Source: a virus. Taken from it: a DNA stretch of 30,408 nucleotides. The position numbers and the translations under genes were made by a program. Where the stretch lies: IMG/VR virus record IMGVR_UViG_3300030099_008287, positions 1 to 30,408 of that record; one strand, 5' to 3'. The notes beneath the pieces were generated by a model. The model did not search any database and was not told the DNA's origin. It was given only the letters and a program-made list of their open reading frames with translations. Below are positions 8,488-15,673 of the stretch, piece after piece (positions within the stretch are counted from its first letter, which is position 1; the number at the start of each line of letters is the position of its first letter).

Positions 8488-8516
8488 ATCTTACCATAGG
8501 ATCGCTTGTTTGTCAA
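8488..8516 (-). promoter_or_regulatory. Sigma-70 promoter, extended -10, leaderless polymerase operon
   Basis: On the minus strand: TTGACA (8516-8511), a 17-base spacer, then TAAGAT (8493-8488) preceded by TGG, which is an extended -10. Seven bases separate the -10 from ATG at 8480, so transcription should start at or next to the A of that ATG. There is no Shine-Dalgarno. The element lies inside the longest version of the PHP-like reading frame, which argues that the longer start is wrong. Confidence 0.85.
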
Positions 8517-8549
8517 GCGAGAAATTTTATTAACATCACTTTATTTTTA

Positions 8550-8578
8550 TTGACATTCGGCAGTCCGTATGTTAGAAT
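8550..8578 (+). promoter_or_regulatory. Sigma-70 promoter, extended -10, for nrdA
   Basis: TTGACA (8550-8555), a 17-base spacer, TAGAAT (8573-8578), with TGT just before the -10. The expected start site is near 8584-8586 and the ATG is at 8591, so the leader would be only about 5-7 bases, too short for a Shine-Dalgarno; none is seen. It faces away from the polymerase-operon promoter 33 bases to its left. Confidence 0.87.
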
Positions 8579-8590
8579 TTACTTATTACT

Positions 8591-11080
8591 ATGAATATAA
8601 AAGTCAAAAAAAGAAACGGCCGTCTACAGGACTTCCTGGTAGAAAAGATTAACGCAAGCGCTGGCAGGGCGTGTGAAGGTATAGAAGATATCTCCGCAAG
8701 TGAAATAGTTTTGGACGCACAACTACAACTGTTTGATAAAATTACCACTCAGGAAATCGATAAGGCTTTAATATTTTCTGCAAGAGAGAAAATTGAAAAA
8801 GAACCAAACTATAGTTATGTGGCCGCAAGATTGCTTCTAAACACTTTATATAAAGAGGTTTTCAGAGAGGGTGTAGATTCTGATACTTTTAAGTTGCAAT
8901 ACAGGAAGACATTTATTCAAAATATGAAGACCCTTGTTAGGAGTGGCAGACTTGATGAAAGAATGTTGAGCTTCGATCTTCAAAAAATCTCAAAAGCTTT
9001 AAAGATAGAGCGGGATAAGAACTTCAAGTATCTCGGGATTCAGATTCTTCATGATCGATATTTTATCAGAGAGAAAGATAAGATTATGGAGGCCCCACAA
9101 AGCTTTTGGATGAGAGTTGCTATGGGATTGGCTCTTAATGAAGAGAATAAAGAGGAGTGGGCTATTAAGTTCTACAATATGTTTAGCGAGATGAGATATA
9201 CTTCTTCTACGCCAACCTTGTTTAACAGTGGAACATCTCATTCTCAGCTTAGCTCGTGCTATTTAAATACATTCGATGATTCTATTGATGGTATATTTGA
9301 CGGCGCATGGCAAGAAGCTCGCAAGTCTAAGTTCGCTGGAGGGCTAGGTCTTGATGTTACCCCATTTCGCTCAACTGGTTCTTACATACAGGGAACTAAT
9401 GGAATATCAAGCGGTCTAATTCCATGGTTGAAAATTTACAATGATCTACTAATAGCGGTAAATCAAGGAGGTAAAAGGCCTGGTGCTGGGTGCGCTTATT
9501 TGGAGCCATGGCATCTAGATTATGAGGCGTTTTTGAATCTCAGAAGAAATACTGGAGATGATAGATTGAGGTGCCATGACATGAATACTGCGTCATGGAT
9601 TCCAGATATTTTTATGCGTAAAGTTAAAGAAGATGCTGACTGGTATATGTTTGATCCTCATGAGTGCGGGGAGCTTCATGATTTATTTGGAGATAAATTT
9701 GATAAGAAATATCAGGAATATATTGACAAAGCTGAATCTGGCGATTTAGCTAATTTTAACAAAACATCCGCTAAAGAGCTCTGGAAGAAAATGTTAAAGG
9801 TCTTATTTGAAACATCTCATCCTTGGAACACTTTTAAAGATCCTTGTAATATTAGATATACTAATCAGCATGAAGGTGTGGTTCATAGCTCTAATTTATG
9901 CACAGAAATCACTCTACATACAAAGGCTTCCGAGTATAGAGAAGGAAAGAAAATACAGCACGGAGAAACTGCTGTTTGCAATCTTGGCTCTGTAAATCTA
10001 ACTAATCATTTAACTGATAAAGGCTTAGACTATAAAAAACTAAAGGAAACAATACATATCGCAATTAGAATGCTTGATAATGTTATCGATCTAAACTTTT
10101 ATCCAACAGAGGAGGCTCGTCAATCTAATATGAAGCACAGACCGATTGGTCTGGGAATGATGGGATTGCACGACATTCTTCATAGGCTTAATATTCAATT
10201 TGACAGTGATGAAGCAATAGACTTTAATGATGGCCTGTTTGAATTTTATAGTTATCATGCCATCTTGGCCAGTTCTAGACTTGCTAAAGATAGGGGTGCA
10301 TATAATTCATATGAGGGCTCGCTTTGGTCTCAGGGAATTATGCCAATAGATTCTTATAATAATTTAATGCAATATAGGGGCAAAAGCACATCTAATAAAA
10401 TTGCCAAGAATTCTGTTTTTATGGGTAAAGATTGGAAGCTTCTTAGAAGTGAAGTTGCCGAAAATGGAATGAGGAATTCTAATGTTATGGCTATCGCGCC
10501 TACGGCAACTATTGGTTACATCAATGGAATTGAGCAAAGTATCGAACCAAACTTTTCTGTTTTATTTGTTTATGAATGCAAGAGCGGAAACTTTTATATT
10601 ACAAATCCGCATTTTGTTAATGATATGAAAAATGCTGGAGCTTGGTCTAGCGAAATGGCGGCTATGGTAAAAAGCGTCGATGGAGACCTTTCTTTATTGA
10701 ATGGAGAAATTCCTCAAGAGATTAAATCTAAATACATGACTGCTTTTGATAGAGATATGTTTAAGCTGATTGAATGTAATGCCGTGAGACAAAAATGGAT
10801 GGATCAATCTATTAGTTTTAATTTATACAACAAGAGCACCTCTCTAAAATATTTAAATGATATTTACATGGCTTGTTGGGAAGCTGGACTAAAAACTACT
10901 TATTATTTAAGAAATAGGGCTGCTACAAAGATTGAAAAATCAACAGCAGAAGCCGCGGAGCATAATACTTCGGAGGAAAGCTCTTTAAGTGATCTTTATC
11001 AAAAAAGCTCAACCTTTGTAAATGAAGCTTGCAGTATAGATGCCATGAAAAATGGAGGTGAGTGCGAAAGCTGTCAGTAA
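8591..11080 (+). CDS. nrdA: Ribonucleoside-diphosphate reductase alpha subunit, class I
   Basis: 829 residues. Reduces ribonucleotides to deoxyribonucleotides for phage DNA synthesis. An ATP-cone allosteric domain occupies about 3-95 (KVKKRNGRLQDF...). The active-site set is complete: C223 in LSSCYLN, N435/C437/E439 in NLCTE, C463 in AVCNLGSVNL, and the radical-relay tyrosine pair Y771-Y772 in LKTTYYLR. The C-terminal CESCQ supplies the redox cysteine pair (C825, C828) that receives electrons from thioredoxin or glutaredoxin. It is transcribed from its own promoter divergently from the polymerase operon and is followed by a small gene starting in its stop codon (TAATG). The partner nrdB lies 316 bases downstream with a separate promoter, so subunit levels can be set independently. 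Confidence 0.97.
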   Translation: MNIKVKKRNGRLQDFLVEKINASAGRACEGIEDISASEIVLDAQLQLFDKITTQEIDKALIFSAREKIEKEPNYSYVAARLLLNTLYKEVFREGVDSDTFKLQYRKTFIQNMKTLVRSGRLDERMLSFDLQKISKALKIERDKNFKYLGIQILHDRYFIREKDKIMEAPQSFWMRVAMGLALNEENKEEWAIKFYNMFSEMRYTSSTPTLFNSGTSHSQLSSCYLNTFDDSIDGIFDGAWQEARKSKFAGGLGLDVTPFRSTGSYIQGTNGISSGLIPWLKIYNDLLIAVNQGGKRPGAGCAYLEPWHLDYEAFLNLRRNTGDDRLRCHDMNTASWIPDIFMRKVKEDADWYMFDPHECGELHDLFGDKFDKKYQEYIDKAESGDLANFNKTSAKELWKKMLKVLFETSHPWNTFKDPCNIRYTNQHEGVVHSSNLCTEITLHTKASEYREGKKIQHGETAVCNLGSVNLTNHLTDKGLDYKKLKETIHIAIRMLDNVIDLNFYPTEEARQSNMKHRPIGLGMMGLHDILHRLNIQFDSDEAIDFNDGLFEFYSYHAILASSRLAKDRGAYNSYEGSLWSQGIMPIDSYNNLMQYRGKSTSNKIAKNSVFMGKDWKLLRSEVAENGMRNSNVMAIAPTATIGYINGIEQSIEPNFSVLFVYECKSGNFYITNPHFVNDMKNAGAWSSEMAAMVKSVDGDLSLLNGEIPQEIKSKYMTAFDRDMFKLIECNAVRQKWMDQSISFNLYNKSTSLKYLNDIYMACWEAGLKTTYYLRNRAATKIEKSTAEAAEHNTSEESSLSDLYQKSSTFVNEACSIDAMKNGGECESCQ

Positions 11081-11352
11081 TGAACAAAGAGAAACATTTA
11101 GACGCTTTTAATGAATTAAGAAGAAGGCTTTGGTTAATGGAGAGGGATATGCTAAAGAACAGGCAATTTAAAAAACTAGTTGAAAGAACTCAGGATATAT
11201 ATATACATACTATAAAAGAATTAATTAAAAGAGGTAAAAAATATCTCTCTCTTAATCCTGAAACGGAAAATACTATTAAAGTTTCAATAGATATGGATAG
11301 ATACATTTCTATACTAGAAGAGATTACTATTAAAAAATACAAAGAAGATTAA
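11080..11352 (+). CDS. Hypothetical small basic helical protein between nrdA and nrdB
   Basis: 90 residues from the ATG that overlaps the nrdA stop (TAATG), which implies translational coupling; a GTG at 11062 in the same frame is a poorer alternative because the GGAGG before it is too close. The sequence is Lys/Arg-rich and predicted all-helical, with no cysteines, signal or membrane segment (AFNELRRRLWLMERDM, QDIYIHTIKELIKRGKK). I do not recognise a family. It does not resemble NrdI, NrdH/glutaredoxin or NrdR, which are the usual companions of ribonucleotide reductase. It is followed by the nrdB promoter. Confidence 0.7.
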   Translation: MNKEKHLDAFNELRRRLWLMERDMLKNRQFKKLVERTQDIYIHTIKELIKRGKKYLSLNPETENTIKVSIDMDRYISILEEITIKKYKED

Positions 11353-11360
11353 ACTTATTC

Positions 11361-11389
11361 TTGACTTGAACCGATATATGTGATAATAT
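11361..11389 (+). promoter_or_regulatory. Sigma-70 promoter, extended -10, leaderless nrdB
   Basis: TTGACT (11361-11366), a 17-base spacer, TAATAT (11384-11389), with TGA just before the -10 (extended -10). Only six bases separate it from ATG at 11396, so the transcript should begin at the start codon. There is no Shine-Dalgarno. The spacing matches the polymerase-operon and helicase promoters. Confidence 0.85.
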
Positions 11390-11395
11390 ATAATC

Positions 11396-12409
11396 ATGGA
11401 AAATAAAACAGGAGAATTACTAACTAAAAATATTGCAGGAGTAAATAGAATCCTGCCTCACAAACATAAATTTGCTTGGGATTTGTTTTTGTCAAGCTGT
11501 GCAAACAACTGGATGCCTACAGAGATCTCAATGCAAAATGATATTAAACAATGGAAAAACGATGAAATTACAGAAGATGAAAAATTACTTGTTAAACGCT
11601 GCCTCGGATTTTTTGCTGGAAGCGAGTCTTTGGTTGGTAATAATCTTCTTTTATCTGCCTTTCGTTATATCACAGACGCTGAGTGCCGTCAGTACATCTT
11701 GCGTCAAGCATTTGAAGAGAGTCTTCACAATCTAACAGTAGTATATATATGTGACAGTTTAGACTTGGATATAGACGAGGTTTTCGCTGCTTACGAAAAC
11801 ATTCCAAGTATTAAGGCTAAAGATGATTTCCTAATGGAAATTACTAATGATATTAGCAGGCAAGATTTTAACGCTCACTCAAAAGAGGGAAAACAAGAAA
11901 TACTTAGAAACTTTTTGACTTATTGGATTGTGTGCGAAGGAACATTTTTCTTTAGTGGCTTTGCAATGCTTTTGGCTTTGGGGAGGCAAAACAAGCTTCA
12001 GGGAGTCTCTGATCAAATTAAGTATACCTTAAGAGATGAGAGTTCTCATATTTCATTTGGAGTATATTTAATTAATACTCTTATTGAGCAAAACCCATCC
12101 ATATGGACTAAAAAAATTCAGGATGAATTTGTAGAGCATATTAAAAAAGCTGTAGAGCTTGAGATAGCTTATGCTAAAGATGTATTACCAGTAGGTATAC
12201 TTGGCTTAAATGCAGATATGTTTGTTGACTATATGCATTATATTGGAAACAGAAGGCTTGAGTCTATAGGTTTAGATTATAGATTTCCAAGCGATCAAAA
12301 TCCATTTCCTTGGCTTGGAGAGGTTGTAGATGTACAAGCCATGGGTAACTTTTTCGAAAGAAGAGTTAGGGAGTATCAGCAAGGCGGTGCTCTTGAGGAC
12401 GATTTTTAA
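11396..12409 (+). CDS. nrdB: Ribonucleotide reductase beta subunit, tyrosyl-radical-less (class Ic-like)
   Basis: 337 residues. The ferritin-like dimetal site is complete: E77 (FFAGSES), E108 and H111 (EESLH), E181 (CEGTFFF), E215 and H218 (RDESSH). The spacings equal those of E. coli NrdB (31 residues between ligands 1 and 2; 34 between E204 and E238 equivalents). Two differences stand out. The first ligand is Glu where most class Ia proteins have Asp, and the residue seven after E108, the tyrosyl-radical position (Y122 in E. coli), is Val115. Glu at the first ligand plus a non-Tyr radical site is the hallmark of the Chlamydia-type (class Ic) enzymes that store the oxidising equivalent in a Mn/Fe cluster. 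The C-terminus GALEDDF is the usual NrdA-docking tail. It is transcribed from its own leaderless-type promoter. Confidence 0.95.
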   Translation: MENKTGELLTKNIAGVNRILPHKHKFAWDLFLSSCANNWMPTEISMQNDIKQWKNDEITEDEKLLVKRCLGFFAGSESLVGNNLLLSAFRYITDAECRQYILRQAFEESLHNLTVVYICDSLDLDIDEVFAAYENIPSIKAKDDFLMEITNDISRQDFNAHSKEGKQEILRNFLTYWIVCEGTFFFSGFAMLLALGRQNKLQGVSDQIKYTLRDESSHISFGVYLINTLIEQNPSIWTKKIQDEFVEHIKKAVELEIAYAKDVLPVGILGLNADMFVDYMHYIGNRRLESIGLDYRFPSDQNPFPWLGEVVDVQAMGNFFERRVREYQQGGALEDDF

Positions 12410-12430
12410 ACTCGTTCATTTGATCTTGAA

Positions 12431-12607
12431 TCACTCTTTAGCTTTCTTGGCGACATGTTCTCCAACATTTCCCGCAGCATAAAGACCAAAAATCCACTTA
12501 ATGAAATCGGCCCAATCTTTAAATTCGGCCATTCCACCTAATAGTGCTGCAGTTGCAGATACAAAGCAAATGCTTGCACATAAGAGTTTTCTACTTTTTA
12601 AATTCAA
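12431..12607 (-). CDS. 58-residue membrane peptide, holin-like candidate (TTG start)
   Basis: This short frame has a TTG start at 12607 that overlaps the stop of the DUF1501 gene (TTGA) and a strong Shine-Dalgarno, AAAGGAG, 8 bases upstream, inside the end of that gene. The peptide has a basic N-terminus (LNLKSRK), a hydrophobic segment (LLCASICFVSATAALLGG), a short amphipathic stretch (MAEFKDWADFIK) and a second hydrophobic segment (WIFGLYAAGNVG), then a charged tail (EHVAKKAKE). The WIFGLYAAGNVGEH block resembles small phage membrane proteins often labelled holin-like, but that is recalled, not searched. It is the last gene of its operon, and only 21 bases separate its stop from the convergent nrdB stop. 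No terminator was seen in that gap. Confidence 0.7.
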   Translation of the reverse strand: MNLKSRKLLCASICFVSATAALLGGMAEFKDWADFIKWIFGLYAAGNVGEHVAKKAKE

Positions 12608-13875
12608 CTTAAAATCTCCTTTATAATTTGTCCATCATGGGCAACCTTAAATGGTCTTCCTGATGGAGAATATTCTGTTTTATTAATGTCTAGTCCCATA
12701 GCATGTGCTATAGTTGCATTTAAGTCAACCATACCAACGCCACCTTCTTCTACATAGTGGGCTCGTTCATCTGATTGTCCATGCACATAACCTTCCTTGA
12801 TTCCTCCTCCAGCGAGAAGAGCGCTAAATGCAGATGGGTGATGATCTCTTCCTATTCTTCCAGCTTTAACTTCTGGACTTCTCCCAAATTCGCTACATAC
12901 AACGACCATTGTCTCTGATAGAAGGCCTCTTAAATCAAGATCATGTAGTAGAGTTGATAGAGCTTTGTCTAAAACAGCAGCCCTATTTTCTAGGTTTCCA
13001 AATACATCATTATGCATATCCCAGCCGCCGTACTGGACTTTAACAAATCTGACTCCAGTTTCTACTAATCTCCTTGCAAGAAGACAGCCTTGGCCAAAAT
13101 TATCATCCCCGTAAGCATCTCTAGTTTCTTGATTTTCTTTTGTGAGATCAAATGCATCTAGATCTTTGCTTTTCATTAACTTAATTGCATCATCATACAG
13201 GTCTGTATAAGCTCTCACTCCCTTTTGCGGAAAGTCTTTTAAGAAATCAGAATTGAAAGATTTTGCTATATCTAATCTTTCGTTAAAAAGCTCTTGACCT
13301 ACATAACCTGCTTTTTTAACATTTTGAATTCCTGCGTTTGGATTCCCTATTGGAAGTGGGCCGTATTTTTTTTCAAGATAACCAGCGCCAAGAATATCGC
13401 TACCGCCGTTTATTTGAACATTTGCTGGGAGTGTAGGGTTGAGTTGTCCTCTTTTTTTTGTTATCCAGCTTCCTAGGGTTGGGTGAATAATAGTACCTCT
13501 TTTTTGATAACTGGTATGCAATAGATAAGTTGCCTGTTGATGGGCTCCTTGATTTGTGTTTAAAGATCTAACCAAAGATGCCTTGTGCATTTGCTTTGCT
13601 GTTTCTGGCAGCCAGTGGCCCAATTGAATCCCATCGGCAGATGTGTTGATTGCTTTGGTCTCTCCCATAACTTCTTTATTCTCAGGCTTTGGATCAAAGG
13701 TATCGACATGAGTCATTCCTCCAGCCATATATAAAAATATAACGCTTCTTGCTGTAGGTATTTTTGCTGGAGCGATAGACCCAAATAGGCTTGCTTGCGA
13801 TCCTAGTATAGCTCCAACCCCAAGGCAGGATTTAGCCACTTGTTCTGCAAATTTTCTTCTGCTTATCTCTTGCAT
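12604..13875 (-). CDS. DUF1501 protein with twin-arginine signal
   Basis: 423 residues, a full-length DUF1501 protein (alkaline phosphatase/sulfatase-like fold, abundant in Planctomycetes and Verrucomicrobia; biochemical role unknown). A twin-arginine signal is clear at the N-terminus: S-R-R-K-F at residues 5-9, then a mild hydrophobic stretch (LGVGAILGSQASLFGSIAPA), so it should be folded in the cytoplasm and exported by Tat. Family signatures include FLYMAGGMTHVDTFDPKP near the N-terminus, VQYGGWDMHNDV in the middle, and CSEFGRSPEVKAGRIGRDHH near the C-terminus. The gene begins 2 bases after the phage core-like gene and is followed by the overlapping 58-residue peptide. In bacteria DUF1501 genes are typically paired with DUF1549/DUF1553 genes; here the partner lies one gene upstream. 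Codon use and composition match the neighbours, so the acquisition is not recent. Confidence 0.92.
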   Translation of the reverse strand: MQEISRRKFAEQVAKSCLGVGAILGSQASLFGSIAPAKIPTARSVIFLYMAGGMTHVDTFDPKPENKEVMGETKAINTSADGIQLGHWLPETAKQMHKASLVRSLNTNQGAHQQATYLLHTSYQKRGTIIHPTLGSWITKKRGQLNPTLPANVQINGGSDILGAGYLEKKYGPLPIGNPNAGIQNVKKAGYVGQELFNERLDIAKSFNSDFLKDFPQKGVRAYTDLYDDAIKLMKSKDLDAFDLTKENQETRDAYGDDNFGQGCLLARRLVETGVRFVKVQYGGWDMHNDVFGNLENRAAVLDKALSTLLHDLDLRGLLSETMVVVCSEFGRSPEVKAGRIGRDHHPSAFSALLAGGGIKEGYVHGQSDERAHYVEEGGVGMVDLNATIAHAMGLDINKTEYSPSGRPFKVAHDGQIIKEILS

Positions 13876-13877
13876 AT

Positions 13878-15659
13878 TTATTTTTTATCTTTGTTATGGT
13901 AAGACTTGTATCCAGCTTTGTTTTTCATTTTTAAGACCTCATTGTGCTTTTTCATAAAAGTCTCATGATCTGGGCCTGCCATATAAAGTGTTTCTCCGTC
14001 TTCTGTTTTGTGAGAGTGAAATCCTTTTAGTCCCAATTTTTTAGCATCTTTCAAGGCTTCTTCTTTGGTCTTAAAATAGTGCTTCATAATGTCTGGGGCA
14101 GCTTGAGACTTTTTATATCGGGCCTTACTCTTTTCTTTCATAGCCTTTTCTTTCATAACTTCTTTATGACGCTTCATAAAGGTGGCATGATCTGGCCCAG
14201 CCATATATAAAGTTCTTCCATCTTCGGTTTTGTGACTGTGAATACCTTTTAAGCCAAGCTTCTTGGCATCTTTCATTGCCTCCTCCTTAGTCTTAAAATA
14301 GTGTTTCATAACGTCTGGTGCGCCTTGCGCCCTTCTGATAGCTTCCTGAGAAGGTCTATCTTTATCTCCAGGTTTTGCGGGTCTATAGTTTTTGCCCATC
14401 CTTTTTTTCTTTTTGCGAATATTTTCCCAGAGACTAGAATAAGACATCTTCTTTTTCTTCTTTTTCTTTTTGTCTTTATAATGACGACCTTCTGCTCGCT
14501 TTTTTAGAATAGCGTCTCTTAATGGTTTTGGAAGTTTTTTCTGCTTTTCGGTGAGGCCATTCTCATCTTCCTCATCTATATCAGCTTTCATTTTTTTATA
14601 CTGCATTGCACATGCGGCATATGTTTTCTCATCGTCCATACCTGCAGTGTTAATTAAATCTTTATCGTGGCTCATACAGTGCCCCATAAAAATTTTTTCC
14701 ATATTTTCGTCAATCACCGACATTTTGTAGGCTTCCGACTCTTCTTCAAAGATATTTTCAAAGTCAACATCAGATTCATCAGATAGGTCATATATTTCTA
14801 TATCATTATTTGCTTCTGCGAAATCTTCTTCTGAAAAATCAATAAATTCACTAGCTACTGAAGATGACCTAGAAATGTCTTGATCTGCTTTTCTGTAAGA
14901 TTCTTTAACCTTTCCTCCTCGCTTCATCTTTAAGAACATATTTACTCTGGCCATGGCCCAGCCACCTCTTGTCATTCCAGGCCTATGCGACGATGAAAAT
15001 GCTCCTGCGCCCCTACGATATACTTTTTTAAGTTGACCCAAGGTTACTTTTTTACTTGGATGTTTTTCGTTATGGGCTTTAACTTTGGCTTTTAGAGAAT
15101 TTATAACTTTTTCTGAAAAAGTAATCTTTGCGCCTTTTTTGGCGGCGCTTCCAGGCTTGTTTTTAGACGAGCCCTTTTTTCTCTCTGAGGGTTTGGCGGG
15201 TGTTTGTGCTGCGCTTTTGGGCCCAGGTCTTTTTGCCTCAGACTCATCCATGTACTGAAGGAGTGCATCCTCAAGTTCAAGCTCCGAGCCCTTCGTGATA
15301 TTGGTTACGCTTTTTTTAGACCACATCTTGCAGCTCCAATAACGAGCTTTTGTTTTTGGTCCAGGATTTTCACAATTGTGCCTAGCTCTAAAGTTTTTTC
15401 TGCGAGCGGGGTCGTCTCTCTTAATCTCCATATTTGGATCGCCAAAGTTGACCTTTACAACATTGCCCTTTGCATTCTTTACATAAACAGAAAATTTCTT
15501 TGGGCCTCCTGGGGTCCTAAATGGCTTATTTAGCTTTTTGCCCTTATTTTTTTCTGACGCCCAAGCTTCTTCAGAAATTGGATCTTCTGACCCCTCTTCT
15601 TCAAGAAGTCTTGACTTAATTTTATCTGTGAGGTTAATTTTAAATTCTTGATTTTTCAT
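13878..15659 (-). CDS. Large basic phage core/head-like multi-module protein
   Basis: 593 residues, Lys-rich, built from several small modules. Residues 54-113 (KKFSVYVKNAKGNVVKVNFG, then RHNCENPGP and KARYWSCKMW) and residues 178-245 (VTLGQLKKVYRRGAGAFSSS, HRPGMTRGGWAMARVNMFLK) are blocks I associate with phage and other viral proteins. An acidic stretch follows (~262-310), then a Phe-x3-Cys ... Cys-x3-Tyr module (F324-Y354) like that of the protein at 1544-2062. The KQKKLPKPLRDAILKKR motif comes next, then a run of nine lysines. Two tandem copies of a ~60-residue unit at 445-504 and 519-578 end the protein. No signal peptide is present. The likely role is a scaffold, core or DNA-associated virion protein, but this is inference. 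It lies between two exported-protein genes, PSD1 and DUF1501, with gaps of 14 and 2 bases. Confidence 0.8.
   Translation of the reverse strand: MKNQEFKINLTDKIKSRLLEEEGSEDPISEEAWASEKNKGKKLNKPFRTPGGPKKFSVYVKNAKGNVVKVNFGDPNMEIKRDDPARRKNFRARHNCENPGPKTKARYWSCKMWSKKSVTNITKGSELELEDALLQYMDESEAKRPGPKSAAQTPAKPSERKKGSSKNKPGSAAKKGAKITFSEKVINSLKAKVKAHNEKHPSKKVTLGQLKKVYRRGAGAFSSSHRPGMTRGGWAMARVNMFLKMKRGGKVKESYRKADQDISRSSSVASEFIDFSEEDFAEANNDIEIYDLSDESDVDFENIFEEESEAYKMSVIDENMEKIFMGHCMSHDKDLINTAGMDDEKTYAACAMQYKKMKADIDEEDENGLTEKQKKLPKPLRDAILKKRAEGRHYKDKKKKKKKKMSYSSLWENIRKKKKRMGKNYRPAKPGDKDRPSQEAIRRAQGAPDVMKHYFKTKEEAMKDAKKLGLKGIHSHKTEDGRTLYMAGPDHATFMKRHKEVMKEKAMKEKSKARYKKSQAAPDIMKHYFKTKEEALKDAKKLGLKGFHSHKTEDGETLYMAGPDHETFMKKHNEVLKMKNKAGYKSYHNKDKK
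13926..14327 (-). repeat. Two diverged tandem copies of a 60-codon unit, period 222 bases
   Basis: Copies at 14327-14148 and 14105-13926 encode near-identical protein units beginning APD(V/I)MKHYFKTKEEA and ending AGPDH-x-TFMK-x-H-x-EV. They are separated by a short basic linker; the period is 74 codons. The core HSHKTEDG-x-TLYMAGPDH is almost unchanged while codons differ, so the protein is under selection as a repeat. Confidence 0.85.
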
Positions 15660-15673
15660 AATTATCTATACAC

